A DNA stretch of 64,000 bases from Elymus sibiricus (lineage: Eukaryota; Streptophyta; Magnoliopsida; Poales; Poaceae): positions 189,158,936-189,222,935 of the forward strand of contig CM077676.1 of NCBI GenBank assembly GCA_039707655.1, read 5' to 3'. The notes below the pieces were generated by a model. The model did no database searches, was not told the DNA's origin, and saw only the letters and a list, made by a program, of their open reading frames with translations. A program made the position numbers and the translations under genes. This document shows, piece after piece, positions 48,001 to 60,023 of the stretch. Position 1 is the first letter of the stretch. Every line of letters begins with the position of its first letter.

Positions 48001-48622
48001 GGTTGATGACTGGTTGAAGCATCAAGTGCGCAAGTCTTCACACCAACAAATCATTAGTTTCAATGAAAGAGAAATGATCTATCAAGTCGACGAGCCGGGT
48101 GGCACGACACGCGATGGTGTGACGTACGGTGGTGTAGCGTACGAGCTGCACCTAAAAACCGGTGGTGTCAGTGCGAGAGGCCTCATAAGTACCATTGGCC
48201 TTGCTCGCATTTGATGACCGCGGACAGGGCGAGAAACTTGAACGTATCTGATGGTACTACCGTGCGGTTGCATCAGTTCACATTGGAAACAACAAGGTTG
48301 ATATGGGCGCCTAGGTTCCGTCCTTTCCTCGATCAGTCACAGTGGCCTGAGTATAATGGCCCTCATATCATTCCCGATCCCGAACTCATGGTGCCTACGA
48401 AGGGAAGAAGAAGAAAGAAGAGGTTATGATCTAGCTGGATACACCGGAATGAAACAATTTGGTAGCGGTCATTTCATGGAGCCACCGGACATCAACAATT
48501 GTGGACAATGTGACGACCCAGGACACAATGTTAGAAGATGCACGAAAAGGCCAAGGACCGATGCCAACACGAGCACTAGTCAAACGGGTGGCCGTCGAGG
48601 AGTGGTGGCCGTGGAGGACGGA
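45077..48622 (+). mobile_element. Mutator-like element (MULE), right end lost
   Basis: The left boundary is approximate. It starts with GGGCTAAATTTGATG, and GACCC words follow. From 45168 to 45345 there are repeated and inverted copies of TACCGCC / GGCGGTAGG that could fold into hairpins. It encodes a MuDR-type transposase. The right terminus is missing because Gypsy element A begins at 48623 inside the transposase tail region. Confidence 0.75.
45168..45345. repeat. GGCGGTAGG inverted-repeat cluster near the MULE left end
   Basis: Pairs such as CCTACCGCCAAGGACC and CTGGCGGTAGGG occur in alternating orientation, so several stems can form. The cluster lies between the presumed left end and the transposase, where subterminal repeats are expected in MULEs. 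Confidence 0.6.
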
Positions 48623-48625
48623 TGA
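45894..48625 (+). pseudogene. MuDR-type MULE transposase, broken
   Basis: The reading begins MDKLVNVHYLDKATFMNGNI at 45894. An in-frame TAA at 46152-46154 interrupts it. The same frame continues with the MuDR N-terminal DNA-binding domain (FGCLEEFKIWLSDYAIRNHR and KCDKEGCPWKVRGRK). Near 47310 the frame shifts, where the usual residues between FGQC and HCRPVLSIDGTFL are partly deleted. The catalytic domain then follows with recognisable acidic residues in LSIDGTFL, CIISDRHHGILK and SNMMECFNNVLKG. A second shift lies near 48195 before SHLMTADRARNLNVSDG. A third is near 48425, before the zinc knuckle CGQCDDPGHNVRRC. So four lesions are visible. The transposase is inactive. Confidence 0.9.
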
Positions 48626-48891
48626 TACGTCTCCAACGTATCTATAATTTTTGATTGTTCCATGCTATTATAGTATCAATCTTGGATGTTTTTATATGCA
48701 ATTGTATGCAATTATATATCATTTTTTGGGACTAACCTATTAACCCAGTGCCTAGTGCTAGTTGCTGTTTTCTGCTTGTTTTTGGCTTTTCAGAGAAACA
48801 GTACCAAATGAAGTCCAAATGCCATGAAACCATTTGGAGATTTTTTCTGGACAAAAGAAACCTGGGAAGCTTCGGGAGGAGGCCAGAAGCC

Positions 48892-51055
48892 TGTAGGAGA
48901 TATGCCCTAGAGGCAATAATAAATGTTATTGATTATCTCCCTGTTCATAATTAGGTTTATGTTCCATGCTATAACTGCTATGGTTCTCGAGTCTACAATA
49001 ACCACGAGGCTCGGAGGAAGACTCATATGCACGTGTGGGATAATAAACGGTAAAATGTATTCCTAGTCAAGCCTCTATGACTGGCTCAAGTATTGCATGA
49101 TGATCCTGTTTTCCTGATCATGGGCATGGCTATGCCGGCAATTTTGAGGGCACAATTGTTGGTAGAACACTTGTGTTGAATCGACCCGATTGATGTTATG
49201 CTATGAGATACATTCGTCATAAGTTTATGGTTAATAACACAGAGAAGTTAATGTTTGCATAATTCCTTAGACCATGAGAGTGTCGAGTTTCTTCATGCTT
49301 GCTTCATGAACTTTGGGGTTTGTTAAACGTCATCCGTAAATGGGTGGCTATTACGGCGGCTTACGGGTTCATGGAAAAGTATGTCAAGGGACTTGATAGC
49401 TCAAGATTGGGATTTGCTCCTCCGACGATGGAGAGATATCTCTGGGCCCTCTCGGTATTACGGTATCCATCATCGTCTGGCCAGACACAGGGTGATTTGA
49501 TCACAGGGATGCCGGAACACGGGAACGAGAAAAGAGAACAATACCGGCAACGAGGTAACTGGCATTGTGGACAAGTGTTGATCCACGAGGATGCCGATGT
49601 TTCTCACCTCGGGTAATTGTAACATATCGCGAAGCAACAGGAATAGCTCACGGCAACTGGAGGTTCACTCGAATATTTATTCGTGTGGGTATAGGGATCG
49701 ATATGGGTGTCCACGGCTCCGATGTTGATCATTGATCGGAAGGGGTTCCGGGTCATGTCTATGCTTCACCGAACCTATAGGGTCACACGCTTAAGGGTCA
49801 TCTATCTGCTGAATACTAGACAGGGCGTCTGAGAGAAAATCACCGAAAAAGTTTCGGACGCCGGAAAAGTTTCGGACAGCGGAAAAGTTCCGCAGAGAGG
49901 TCACCGGATGAGTTCCGGTGAAACTGAAAAGTTGTTTCAGAGGATACCATAAAGTCAAATTGGTTTTGGCACATGCCTGATAATTCTTGGAGGGTGCCAG
50001 AATCATTCTGGAAACTTTCTGGAATTTTCCGGGATGAAAACCGGAAATGTTCCGGAGCTGCCGAAACCGCTTCAGATGCTTTTCGCAGATGAAATCACTA
50101 AACCGGAATTGTTCCGGCTCGCGTTGAAAATTATTTTGGTGGGTACTAGAATTGTTCTAAGCCCACATGAATATTTTCAGTTCGATCAGACGCTGAAAAA
50201 TGTCGTCGTGAATAGTGAAAGTGCTTTTTGGGATATTTTTTGGAAAGCCACCTTTTGGGGCTTTGCTCCAAAAGATCTTGGGGATGACATGGATGGATAG
50301 GGGCCAATTTTGGGGCCCCACATGAGGGTGTGGCCGGCCACATGGTGGACTCCTTCATGGAGTCCCCCTTGTTCCTTGGTTTCACCTTTTAGGTCCTTGG
50401 GAAGGACTCCTTTCCATGTGGGTTTTGGGTCTTCTTGTAAAACCACCCTACCCCTTGGGTTTCCTATAAATAGGAGGTGTGTGGGCTGCCATAAGACACA
50501 CTCTTGCTCTCATACACAAAGCCATGCATGATCTGGCATTCTTCTCTCCCTCCCAGCGAAATAGTTTCGTAGAGCCGAAAGGCTGTCTGGGTTCCGGCAG
50601 GAACTAGTTCTGGACGGCGAAGCCCTGCCGGATAGATGACACCGTATGTGTGCAACTCTGTAGAGAGATCGTAGTTTCGGTCTTAGTTTTAGAGTGCCTC
50701 CCGAAGGGCTGTCCGTGTGACCGTCCGAGTTTTGGAGGTCCTCCCGAAGGGCTGTCCGAGTGACAGTCCGAGTTTCGGAGGTCCTCCCGAAGGGCTGTCC
50801 GCGACACCGTCCGGGGGACTGTGTGACCGCCTCCCAGAGGGCTGTCCGCGGGGCAGATGAGGGTATACATCCTCGCGGTTGGGAGGTTGTAAAATCCTAG
50901 CTGCGGGGATCTGCACCGCCGATCGTCATCGACTCTACTTCCGCTGCGCTACGAGTCGGTAACGATAATGATCAAACCTTGTATGTAGTCTCCATAGTGG
51001 TCCTGGGCTGGTGCGTAGGTCGGAAAACTTTTGTTTTCTGCTGCGTTCCCCAACA
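48892..51055 (+). mobile_element. 5' LTR of element B
   Basis: A 2164-bp LTR from TGTAGGAGATATGC to TTCCCCAACA. It carries a TATA box (CTATAAATAG at 50465-50474), a short run of GGAAAAGTTTCGGAC-like units (about 49845-49895) and four copies of CCTCCCGAAGGGCTGTCCG at 50697-50850. Against the other LTR I counted about 18 substitutions and no indels, roughly 0.8 percent. The count was by eye. Confidence 0.93.
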
Positions 51056-51056
51056 G

Positions 51057-51069
51057 TGGCATCAAGAGC
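51057..51069 (+). other. Primer-binding site of element B
   Basis: TGGCATCAAGAGC lies one base after the 5' LTR. It resembles the TGGTATCAGAGC site used by Copia elements with initiator methionine tRNA, but with a substitution and an extra A. Confidence 0.7.
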
Positions 51070-53310
51070 CGTGCTATGCGTAGATGCAGGTTGCGATCTA
51101 GAATACATAGAGATGTATGGGTGTTGCACAATATAATTAGGTAGTAGATGAGATCTATTGCTGAAAATTATTTGTGCGGGTAGCAGATGAAGTCTGTTAC
51201 CCGATGTTCTTGTTGCTTCCCTCGAATTTGCATATTTCTGATCTTGATAACAGTATGGTGGAGTTTCAATGTTCTGGCAATCCGCGATCCTGATTGATCA
51301 ACGAAGTGCTAACAGTTCATTGAATTCCACCGTAGTTAAAAAGAAAGATGAAATTTTGCAGACGAAAGGGCAATGCAGATGTGATCTGCACGGGGGTCAC
51401 GCGTATGACGAAGTTTAGTATGGGGCTCAAGATTTTATTATCTCGTGTTTCATACACCCTGGAATGTTAATCTAGCGACTTGGATTATCATGCTTGATGA
51501 TGGACGTTGGTAGCTTCGGTTTGTTTCGAAACCTTAGAAGCCACGTAAAATAAAATTTTGCATTGACCGATTAGAGGCGTCTAACTTGGTTTTGCAGGAT
51601 GGTTTGCATGTGCATGTGATGTGGTATAGCAGTGTTCATAATAATTTGATTATGTATGAGATGACTATATGATGTAAATTGATTAACATGACCTGCGTGT
51701 CATGATTCGGCATGATGGTTGGAGCCATATGATTGCACTTTAATGACCTGCGTGTCAACCTTATGTAATGCACTTATTTTATTAAGCTATAGAGATAGCA
51801 ATATTATCTGGTGCATCGACAAGGTGGTGGCAATCTTCGCGAAGGTGAACACCGACGCGAATGCCGAAGACGAAGAAATACAAGACTTCTCCGTCAGAAA
51901 GGGCTATACCATTTCATGCTATTATGAATTGCCTGAGATGTTTATCCCTTATGACGCACCCTTCTTGATTGCGCGGTAGTCGCTTTTATTAGGGTGATCT
52001 CTCACAAAAATATCAAGTAGTTAGTGTTCTCCCAAGTGTAGCACCGTCACGGCACCTAACTTTTCGGGGTGCGCCATGTCCACATGGGTACGGACGATTA
52101 GGGAAGTGTGAGGCGGGTGAGGTCAGACCTCGCAGCGAGATCACTTGGTTGTCTTGACGTTCTGGCTTGATCGTCCTGAGCTCGGAACACGCCCATCGAA
52201 AGATGAACAAGAGTCACATAGAGATGTGATCGGCATGTTTGCCCACCAATTGAAATTCTCGTCATCAGTGATGTCCACATCAATGGCGTTGAATTGAAAT
52301 GTGGATCTTGTATCACTCACAATCAATTATGAGAGATATTGATTTGAGTGGGAGCGCACTGTAGAATTAACTTGTTTAATTCTTAGTGCAATTAATTTTG
52401 AACACTGTCTAAGTGTGGTTTGCATAAAAGTTGTAGAATAATGGCTCGCGTTTCCACCTTCCCTTTTAAAATTGAATAGCTGTTAAATATCTGGTTAAAA
52501 CTTTACGGTTGGTAACGTAATGTGAGGATTGTCCTCAAGAGTGCCGAGAAGGACTTTGTCCTATCGCATGCTTTCGGTATTCTCCCGCTAATGCTATGGA
52601 TCATGTGACTCTCGTCCTTCGATCCAAAAGATAGAATTCCGTTTTCAGTCAAGTGCAATACGTTTGCTTCCATGAGACCCGAACTTCAAAAGTTTGGATA
52701 GTTATGTGATATTCATGGAATCTGAAAATCATTTTCAGAGACAGACAAAGACTGAAAGATATGAGATATCTAAAGCCATGTTTGTTTGCAAACTATTAGT
52801 AAAGGTGTTTACTATGCATTTGACTGATAAGAGAGGGATCCAGAAGAACGCCTGTCATATGATGAAAGGTGAATAAAACAACAACTTAAAGAGAAAGGAA
52901 GTGTCCGAAGGGTGTTAGTGAAACTTTCACGCCTAGGAAGTCCGAGGCTAACGCCACTCTTAAGTTGGGTGCTTCTTCTGAGAGTAGGAGAAATACTGAA
53001 AGTTAAACTGTTAGAAGTATAATGGCAAAAGGAAAGAAGACTGGAATATCCAGCTCATGTATGAATGTCATACAAGTTTTTGATGTATAGAAGGCTGGTC
53101 AAAGATATAGTTCTTGGGAATTATGGTTAAACATGTTAATCACTAATTCTTGGGTATTGTGAGTTAATCACAAAGATACCCGCTCGATTGCATTCTGTTG
53201 CAGCTCGATGTAAGAACTACTATGGCCTGAAAGACTAACCAGGAATGAGGTTCAGATACACGCAGGGAACATAGTAAATGTTACTATGCCTTCCATCGGT
53301 GTATTCCCTA

Positions 53311-53668
53311 TGTATTTACTTTCATAATTCATTTTAGAGTTTTACACTCTAGCCCATTGCATAAAGTATCTTGCAAGAAGGTTATTCATAAGAGAACTTT
53401 TGATGTTCGATGTTATGAATAACATAAGGGCCATACTTTCATTATGAATGAGACGTATGTTATGAATATTGATAATAATACATTACCTCTGTATTTACTT
53501 TCATAATTCATTTAGAGTTTCATACACTCTAGCCCTTTGCATAAGGTATTTTGCAAGAAGGTTATTCATAAGAGAACTTTTGATGTTCGGTGTTATGAAT
53601 AACATGAAGGGCCATGCTTCCGTACAGGATGGGATGTATGCTATGAATATTGATGGTAATATGATACA
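53311..53668. repeat. 179-bp tandem duplication inside element B
   Basis: Two copies start TGTATTTACTTTCATAATTC at 53311 and 53490. They share GTTATTCATAAGAGAACTTT and differ by scattered substitutions and small indels. Confidence 0.9.
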
Positions 53669-53779
53669 TCCATAACACTGATGCTAAATGTCACAAGACT
53701 AAAAGAATACCACACAAGTGTGGCACTGCCTTTGGTCACATTGGAGAAACCCGCATGGAAAATTCCATTATGATGGATT

Positions 53780-56340
53780 TTGAAGTCATTTGATTTTGAA
53801 TCATCTGACACTTGCAACTTTCCTCTGAAAGGTGAAGTGACTGAAATACCGTTCACAGGCCATAAGGAACGAGCAAAGAACATATTGGTAATCATACATT
53901 ATGATGTGTGTAGTCCAATAAATGTTGTTGCAAGTAGTGGATTTATCTGTCTTCAGAAATGACTCAAGTAGATATATGGATATTTACTTGTTGAGACGTA
54001 AGTCTGGATCTTTTGAATTCATTTAGAAGGTTTTCAAAAATGAAGTAGAAGTTATTGTAACAAGAAAATTATGTTTCTGCAATTTGATTGCAGAAAGGAA
54101 TATTTGAGTTACAAGTTTAGCGAATGTCTGATGAGTTGTGAAAGGGGTTTCATAACTTGCACCTCCCGGAACACCGCTGCAAGTGGAAAGTCCGTGAAGA
54201 TGTAATCGAACCATTTATGACATGGTAAGATCAAAGATGACATAAATAGATTTGCCATTACCCCTTTTATAGAGTGATGCTTTAGAGACTGCGACTTTTA
54301 CACTGAAAAGAGCTCCATCAGGTCTGTTGAAATAACGCCATGGTGTGGTACGCCCAACCATGTTATATCTTTTCTTAACATTTAGAATATGGGGCTTGTG
54401 TAAAAGGTTACAAACCTATTCCAAATCAGACAAGTGCTACTTTGTAAGGTTATCCCAAGTCATTGGGTATTCCCCCACCACTATACCGAGGCAAAGGGTT
54501 TTGCCGCAAAACGGTATGCTTTTAAAGAGAATAGTTCTTACAAAAGGTGAGTGGGAGGACAGTGCAACTCGACGAGATAACCAGTATCTTCGTCATCAGG
54601 TCAAAGGAAAGGAACCTTGGAAGTGATTCCGGAGTTTCCTACTGCGACTGATACGGAAGCCTCTACATGAGATGTATGGACTTCGGTCGAACTTGCAGCT
54701 GAACCGCGTAGGAAAAACTTGTGCAAACCTCTCAGGTGCGCATACGAGATATTGTTGTTAGACAACAGTATACCTACGATACACAAGGAAGCGTTGATGG
54801 GCCCTGACTCCGGAATTGGCTAAATGCCAATACAATCCGAGATAGTTTCCATATAAGTGGTTCGAGATTAAAATCTTGATACACCTTTCGGAAGACTTAG
54901 AGTCTAACGAATATTTATGAAACTATAAACTGATGTGGATAAAATATTTTATCCATAAAGCTCGACTTGTTGAAATAACAAGTTCAAGGAGTTGACTACG
55001 ATGAGGTTGTTTCACCATAGCGATGCTTGAAGTCGGTTCGGGTTGAACTAGCAATTAATACATATTTCAATCATGAGATATGAAACATGGATGACAAAAG
55101 GATTTCCATCTGATGGAAATAAAACCTAGGACTTGTATGTGATACAGTCCATAGTAATTTGTCGATCCAGAGGATGCTAGTAAGTATGCAAACTTCAGAG
55201 TTCCAGCGATGGATAGAAGAGAGCAAAGTGGAGTTGGAATCTTCGTTTTTGATGAAATGGTCAAGGGGGTTTGACTTCATCAAATGGGTATCGAAGATGC
55301 TTGTGATTCAAGAAAGTAAGTGGGAGCATAATAATATTTCTAAAAACCTTGTGTACTTAACACATTGTTAATTGGAAATAAATTTCTTGACACAAATTAG
55401 GACTTCATTTGAAAATAGTTTTTCAATGAAGTGCTTAGGCTAAATAGCCTCAATATTAGGCATGACGATCTATGGAGATAGATTTACCTAATGGGGCTAA
55501 GCAATGAATACATATTGACAAGATGCTAAAACCATTTAGCATTTAAAACGCCAAGGAGTGATTCTTGCCGAAGTCACATGGAAAGAGTTTTTGCAAGACT
55601 TGGTGTCCCAAAACACTGATGAGTAAAATACATGATGGAGATTCCACACACTCTTGTGTTTGGATTAATCATGTATTCCATGGTATGTAAAAACAAACAG
55701 ATATGTCCAATACTCCAAAGTTGTTGCGAGTATAGATACCATAGTGATCAAAGTACTGATCATGGGACAACAGTGAAAGATGTCATTAAGTGCTAAGAGT
55801 AGTGCTGATGACATATTTTCTCGCAAGTAGAGATTATGAAGTGCTCGTTGTAAGTGATTATATCGATACAGTCTTCATCAATGCTCCATGCGATTTTTGA
55901 TTTAAATTGAGGGTTTTGTGTGATACACAATATGGTGGCACGGTAGTTGGAAATTGTTCCAAACAAGATACTGTGGCGAATTCTATAACAAAGGCTAAGT
56001 ATGTTGATGCTTAAGAAGCGACAAAGAAGTTGTTGAATCATATAGTTCATTCATGAACTTAGTATGGTTCCAAGATGACTTTGGTCTATGGGACACTATT
56101 GCAGATAGTTGCTCCATAGCTCAGTCTGAGGAATCAGGTTTCGACCAATGATTCACACATATGCAAGGCCAAGTCCAGACAAAATATGAATTTTGTGAAA
56201 GCGTGAAAACGCAAGGATATGCAAAGTTACACACAGAGCTGAAGTCGTCAGATCCATTGGACATCAGGCTATACCACATGCGAAGCATATTTTACACCAG
56301 TATGCCATAGGTGTAAAGTGCATTAGCATTGACTAGATTA
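53780..56340 (+). pseudogene. Degenerate Copia integrase and RT/RNase H remnants
   Basis: Reading conceptually through many stops and shifts, 53780-53962 contains CNFPLKGEVTEIPFTGHKER and VIIHYDVCSP, which align with the Copia pre-integrase zinc-binding region and the first integrase aspartate (IHTDVCGP in the family). Around 54160-54330 LAPPGTPLQ, NRTIYDMVRSKM and SDALETATFTLKRAPS follow in the order expected for the integrase core. In 55490-55720 and 55910-56290 come words of the RT end and RNase H (IPHTLVFGLIMYSMVCK and TKAKYVDA.EATKK). There are stops every few dozen residues. No YVDD box was found. This stretch is not translatable. Confidence 0.8.
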
Positions 56341-56350
56341 TTGACTCTAG

Positions 56351-56364
56351 TTCAAGTGGGAGTC
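56351..56364 (+). other. Polypurine tract of element B
   Basis: TTCAAGTGGGAGTC lies immediately before the 3' LTR, in the position and form common for Copia elements. Confidence 0.75.
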
Positions 56365-58528
56365 TGTAGGAGATATGCCCTAGAGGCAATAATAAATGTT
56401 ATTGATTATCTCCCTGTTCATAATTAGGTTTATGTTCCATGCTATAACTGCTATGGTTCTCGAGTCTACAATAACCACGAGGCTCGGAGGAAGACTCATA
56501 TGCACGTGTGGGATAATAAACGGTAAAATGTATTCCTAGTCAAGCCTCTATGACTGGCTCAATTATTGCATGATGATCTTGTTTTCCTGATCATGGGCAT
56601 GGCTATGCCGGCAATTTTGAGGGCACAATTGTTGGTAGAACACTTGTGTTGAATCGACCCGATTGATGTTATGCTATGAGATACATTCGTCATAAGTTTA
56701 TGGTTAATAACATAGAGAAGTTAATGTTTGCATAATTCCTTAGACCATGAGAGTGTCGAGTTTCTTCATGCTTGCTTCATGAACTTTGGGGTTTGTTAAA
56801 CGTCATCCGTAAATGGGTGGCTATTACGGCGGCTTACGGGTTCATGGAAAAGTATGTCAAGGGACTTGATAGCTCAAGATTGGGATTTGCTCCTCCGACG
56901 ATGGAGAGATATCTCTGGGCCCTCTCGGTATTACGGTATCCATCATCGTCTGGCCAGACACAGGGTGATTTGATCACAGGGATGCCGGAACACGGGAACG
57001 AGAAAAGAGAACAATACCGGCAACGAGGTAACTAGCATTGTGGACAAGTGTTGATCCACGAGGATGCCGATGTTTCTCACCTCGGGTAATTGTAACATAT
57101 CGCGAAGCAACAGGAATAGCTCACGGCAACTGGAGGTTCACTCGAATATTTATTCGTGTGGGTATAGGGATCGATATGGGTGTCCACGGCTCCGATGTTG
57201 ATCATTGATCAGAACGGTTTCCGGGTCATGTCTATGCTTCACCGAACCTATAGGGTCACACGCTTAAGGGTCATCTATCTGCTGAATACTAGACAGGGAG
57301 TCTGAGAGAAAATCACCGGAAAAGTTTCGGACGCCGGAAAAGTTTCGGACAGCGGAAAAGTTCCGCAGAGAGGTCACCGGATGAGTTCCGGTGAAACTGA
57401 AAAGTTGTTTCAGAGGATACCATAAAGTCAAATTGGTTTTGGCACATGCCTGATAATTCTTGGAGGGTGCCAGAATCATTCTGGAAACTTTCTGGAATTT
57501 TCCGGGATGAAAACCGGAAATGTTCCGGAGCTGCCGAAACCGCTTCAGATGCTTTTCGCAGATGAAATCACTAAACCGGAATTGTTCCGGCTCGCGTTGA
57601 AAATTATTTTGGTGGGTACTAGAATTGTTCTAAGCCCACATGAATATTTTCAGTTCGATCAGACGCTGAAAAATGTCGTCGTGAATAGTGAAAGTGCTTT
57701 TTGGGATATTTTTTGGAAAGCCACCTTTTGGGGTTTTGCTCCAAAAGATCTTGGGGATGACATGGATGGATAGGGGCCAATTTTGGGGCCCCGCATGAGG
57801 GTGTGGCCGGCCACATGGTGGACTCCTTCATGGAGTCCCCCTTGTTCCTTGGTTTCACCTTTTAGGTCCTTGGGAAGGACTCCTTTCCATGTGGGTTTTG
57901 GGTCTTCTTGTAAAACCACCCTACCCCTTGGGTTTCCTATAAATAGGAGGTGTGTGGGCTGCCATAAGACACACTCTTTCTCTCATACACAAAGCCATGC
58001 ATGATCTGGCATTCTTCTCTCCCTCCCAGCGAAATAGTTTCGTAGAGCCGAAAGGCTGTCTGGGTTCCGGCAGGAACTAGTTCTGGACGGCGAAGCCCTG
58101 CCGGATAGATGACACCGTATGTGTGCAACTCTGTAGAGAGATCGTAGTTTCGGTCTTAGTTCGAGAGTGCCTCCCGAAGGGCTGTCCGTGTGACCGTCCG
58201 AGTTTTGGAGGTCCTCCCGAAGGGCTGTCCGAGTGACAGTCCGAGTTTCGGAGGTCCTCCCGAAGGGCTGTCCGCGACACCGTCCGGGGAACTGTGTGAC
58301 CGCCTCCCGGAGGGCTGTTCGCGGGGCAGATGAGGGTATACATCCTCGCGGTTGGGAGGTTGTAAAATCCTAGCTGCGGGGATCTGCACCGCCGATCGTC
58401 ATCGACTCTACTTCCGCTGCGCTACGAGTCGGTAACGATAATGATCAAACCTTGTATGTAGTCTCCATAGTGGTCCTGGGCTGGTGCGTAGGTCGGAAAA
58501 CTTTTGTTTTCTGCTGCGTTCCCGAACA
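56365..58528 (+). mobile_element. 3' LTR of element B
   Basis: A 2164-bp copy ending TTCCCGAACA, followed by the target duplication AAGCC. It has the same TATA box (near 57938) and the same CCTCCCGAAGGGCTGTCCG array (58170-58320) as the 5' LTR. Confidence 0.93.
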
Positions 58529-60023
58529 AAGCCCCACAGGGGCTTCACAAGGCACTAGGGCGCGCCCCGGGGGGGGCGCCGTAGTACCTTGTGGGGCCCA
58601 CGTGACTCCTTTTGACCTGATTCCACTTCTATAAATTCACAAATATTGGGAAACCCCCAGAGAGCCAGAAGAGAAAACCTTTCCGCCGCCGCAAGCCTCT
58701 GTTCTTCCATGATCCCATCTGGAGGCCTTTTCCGGTACTCTGCCGGAGGGGGAATTGATCACAGAGGGCTTCTACATCAACCTTGCTGCCCTTCCGATGA
58801 TGTGTGAGTAGTTTACCACAGACCTACGGGTCCATAGCTAGTAGCTAGATGGCTTCTTCTCTCTCTTTGATCTTCAATACAATGTTCTCCTCGTTGTTCT
58901 TGGAGTTCTATCCGATGTAATCTTTTTTTGCGGCGTGTTTGTTGGGATCCGATGAATTGTGAGTTTATGATCAGATTATTCATGAGAAATATTTGAGTCT
59001 TCTCTGAACTCTTTTATGCATGATTGTTATAGCTTTGTATTTCTCTCCGATCTATCGGTTTAGTTTGGCCTACTAGATTGATTTATCTTGCAATGGGAGA
59101 GGTGCTTTGTGATGGGTTCAATCTTGCGGTGCTCAATCCCAGTGACAGAAAGGGACATGACACATATTTGTATTGTTGCCATTAAGGATAAAAAGATGGG
59201 GTTTATTCATATTGCTTGAATTTGCTTCTCTACATCATGTCATCTCGCTTAAGGCGTTACTCTGTTTCATACTTAATACCCTAGATGCATGCTGGATAGC
59301 GGTCGATGGGTGGAGTAATAGTAGTAGATGCAGGCAGGAGTCGGTCTACTTGTCTCGGACGTGATGCCTATATACATGATCATTGCCATGAATCCGTCAT
59401 AATTATTTTCTTTTCTATCAGTTGCCCAACAGTAATTTGTTTACCCACCGTATGTTTATGTGCTCAAGAGAGAAGCCTCTAGTGAAAACTATGGTCCCCG
59501 GGTCTATCTTTATCATATAAAAACCCTAAAAATACCTTGCTGCAATTTATTTACTTTTATTTTAATTAGTAATTTAGTTTATCTATTTACCTTGATAAGA
59601 TTTAATCCTTGCAAATAACCGCTAAGAGGATTGACAACCCTCTTATTTGCGTTGGGTGCAAGTGTTTGCTCTTGTGTGTGAAGGTGCGCTTAACGGAATT
59701 TTGCTTGGTTCTCCTACTCGATTGATAACCTTAGTTCTTAACTGAGGGAAATACTTATCTCTACTGTACTGCATCTCCCTTCCTCTTCAGGAAATTACCA
59801 ACGCAGCTCACAAGTAGCAGGAAGAATTTCTGGCGCCGTTGCCGGGGAGACATCATCAAAATTACCAAGTACCTTCGCACAAATTATCATTCACTTGCAT
59901 TTACTTTATTTACCTTTTTATTTGCATTTGCCTCTCGTTTTCATCTCCCCCACTTCTAAAATATTTTACAAAAACACAAAAATATTTTGTTTGCTTGTTT
60001 GCTAGTTTGCTTGCTTTGTCGCG

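Larger units (their letters stand above)
48892..58528 (+). mobile_element. Copia-type LTR retrotransposon B with decayed pol
   Basis: A complete element flanked by a perfect 5-bp duplication AAGCC (48887-48891 and 58529-58533). Its two LTRs are equal in length. Internal DNA starts with TGGCATCAAGAGC, an imperfect primer-binding site for initiator methionine tRNA (usual TGGTATCAGAGC), and ends with a polypurine stretch CAAGTGGGAGT. No long reading frame exists, but degenerate Copia integrase and RT/RNase H text is readable in order on the + strand. The element inserted into the LTR of Gypsy A. Confidence 0.93.
48623..59819 (+). mobile_element. 5' LTR of Gypsy element A, split by element B
   Basis: The LTR starts TGATACGTCTCCAACG at 48623 and continues to 48891. 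It resumes at 58534 after the insertion and ends ACAAGTAGCA at 59819. It is followed by TGGCGCCGTTGCCGGGGAG (59831-59849), a Gypsy primer-binding region. The two parts sum to about 1555 bp. A TATA-like TCTATAAATTC is at 58629-58639. The 5 bases before it, ACGGA (48618-48622), are the probable target site within the MULE. Confidence 0.85.

Noticed and set aside
49299..49616. 105-codon frame that recurs in both LTRs of element B
   Set aside because: It recurs only because the LTRs are copies. One LTR copy ends earlier through a single-base change (TGG to TAG), and no domain is visible.
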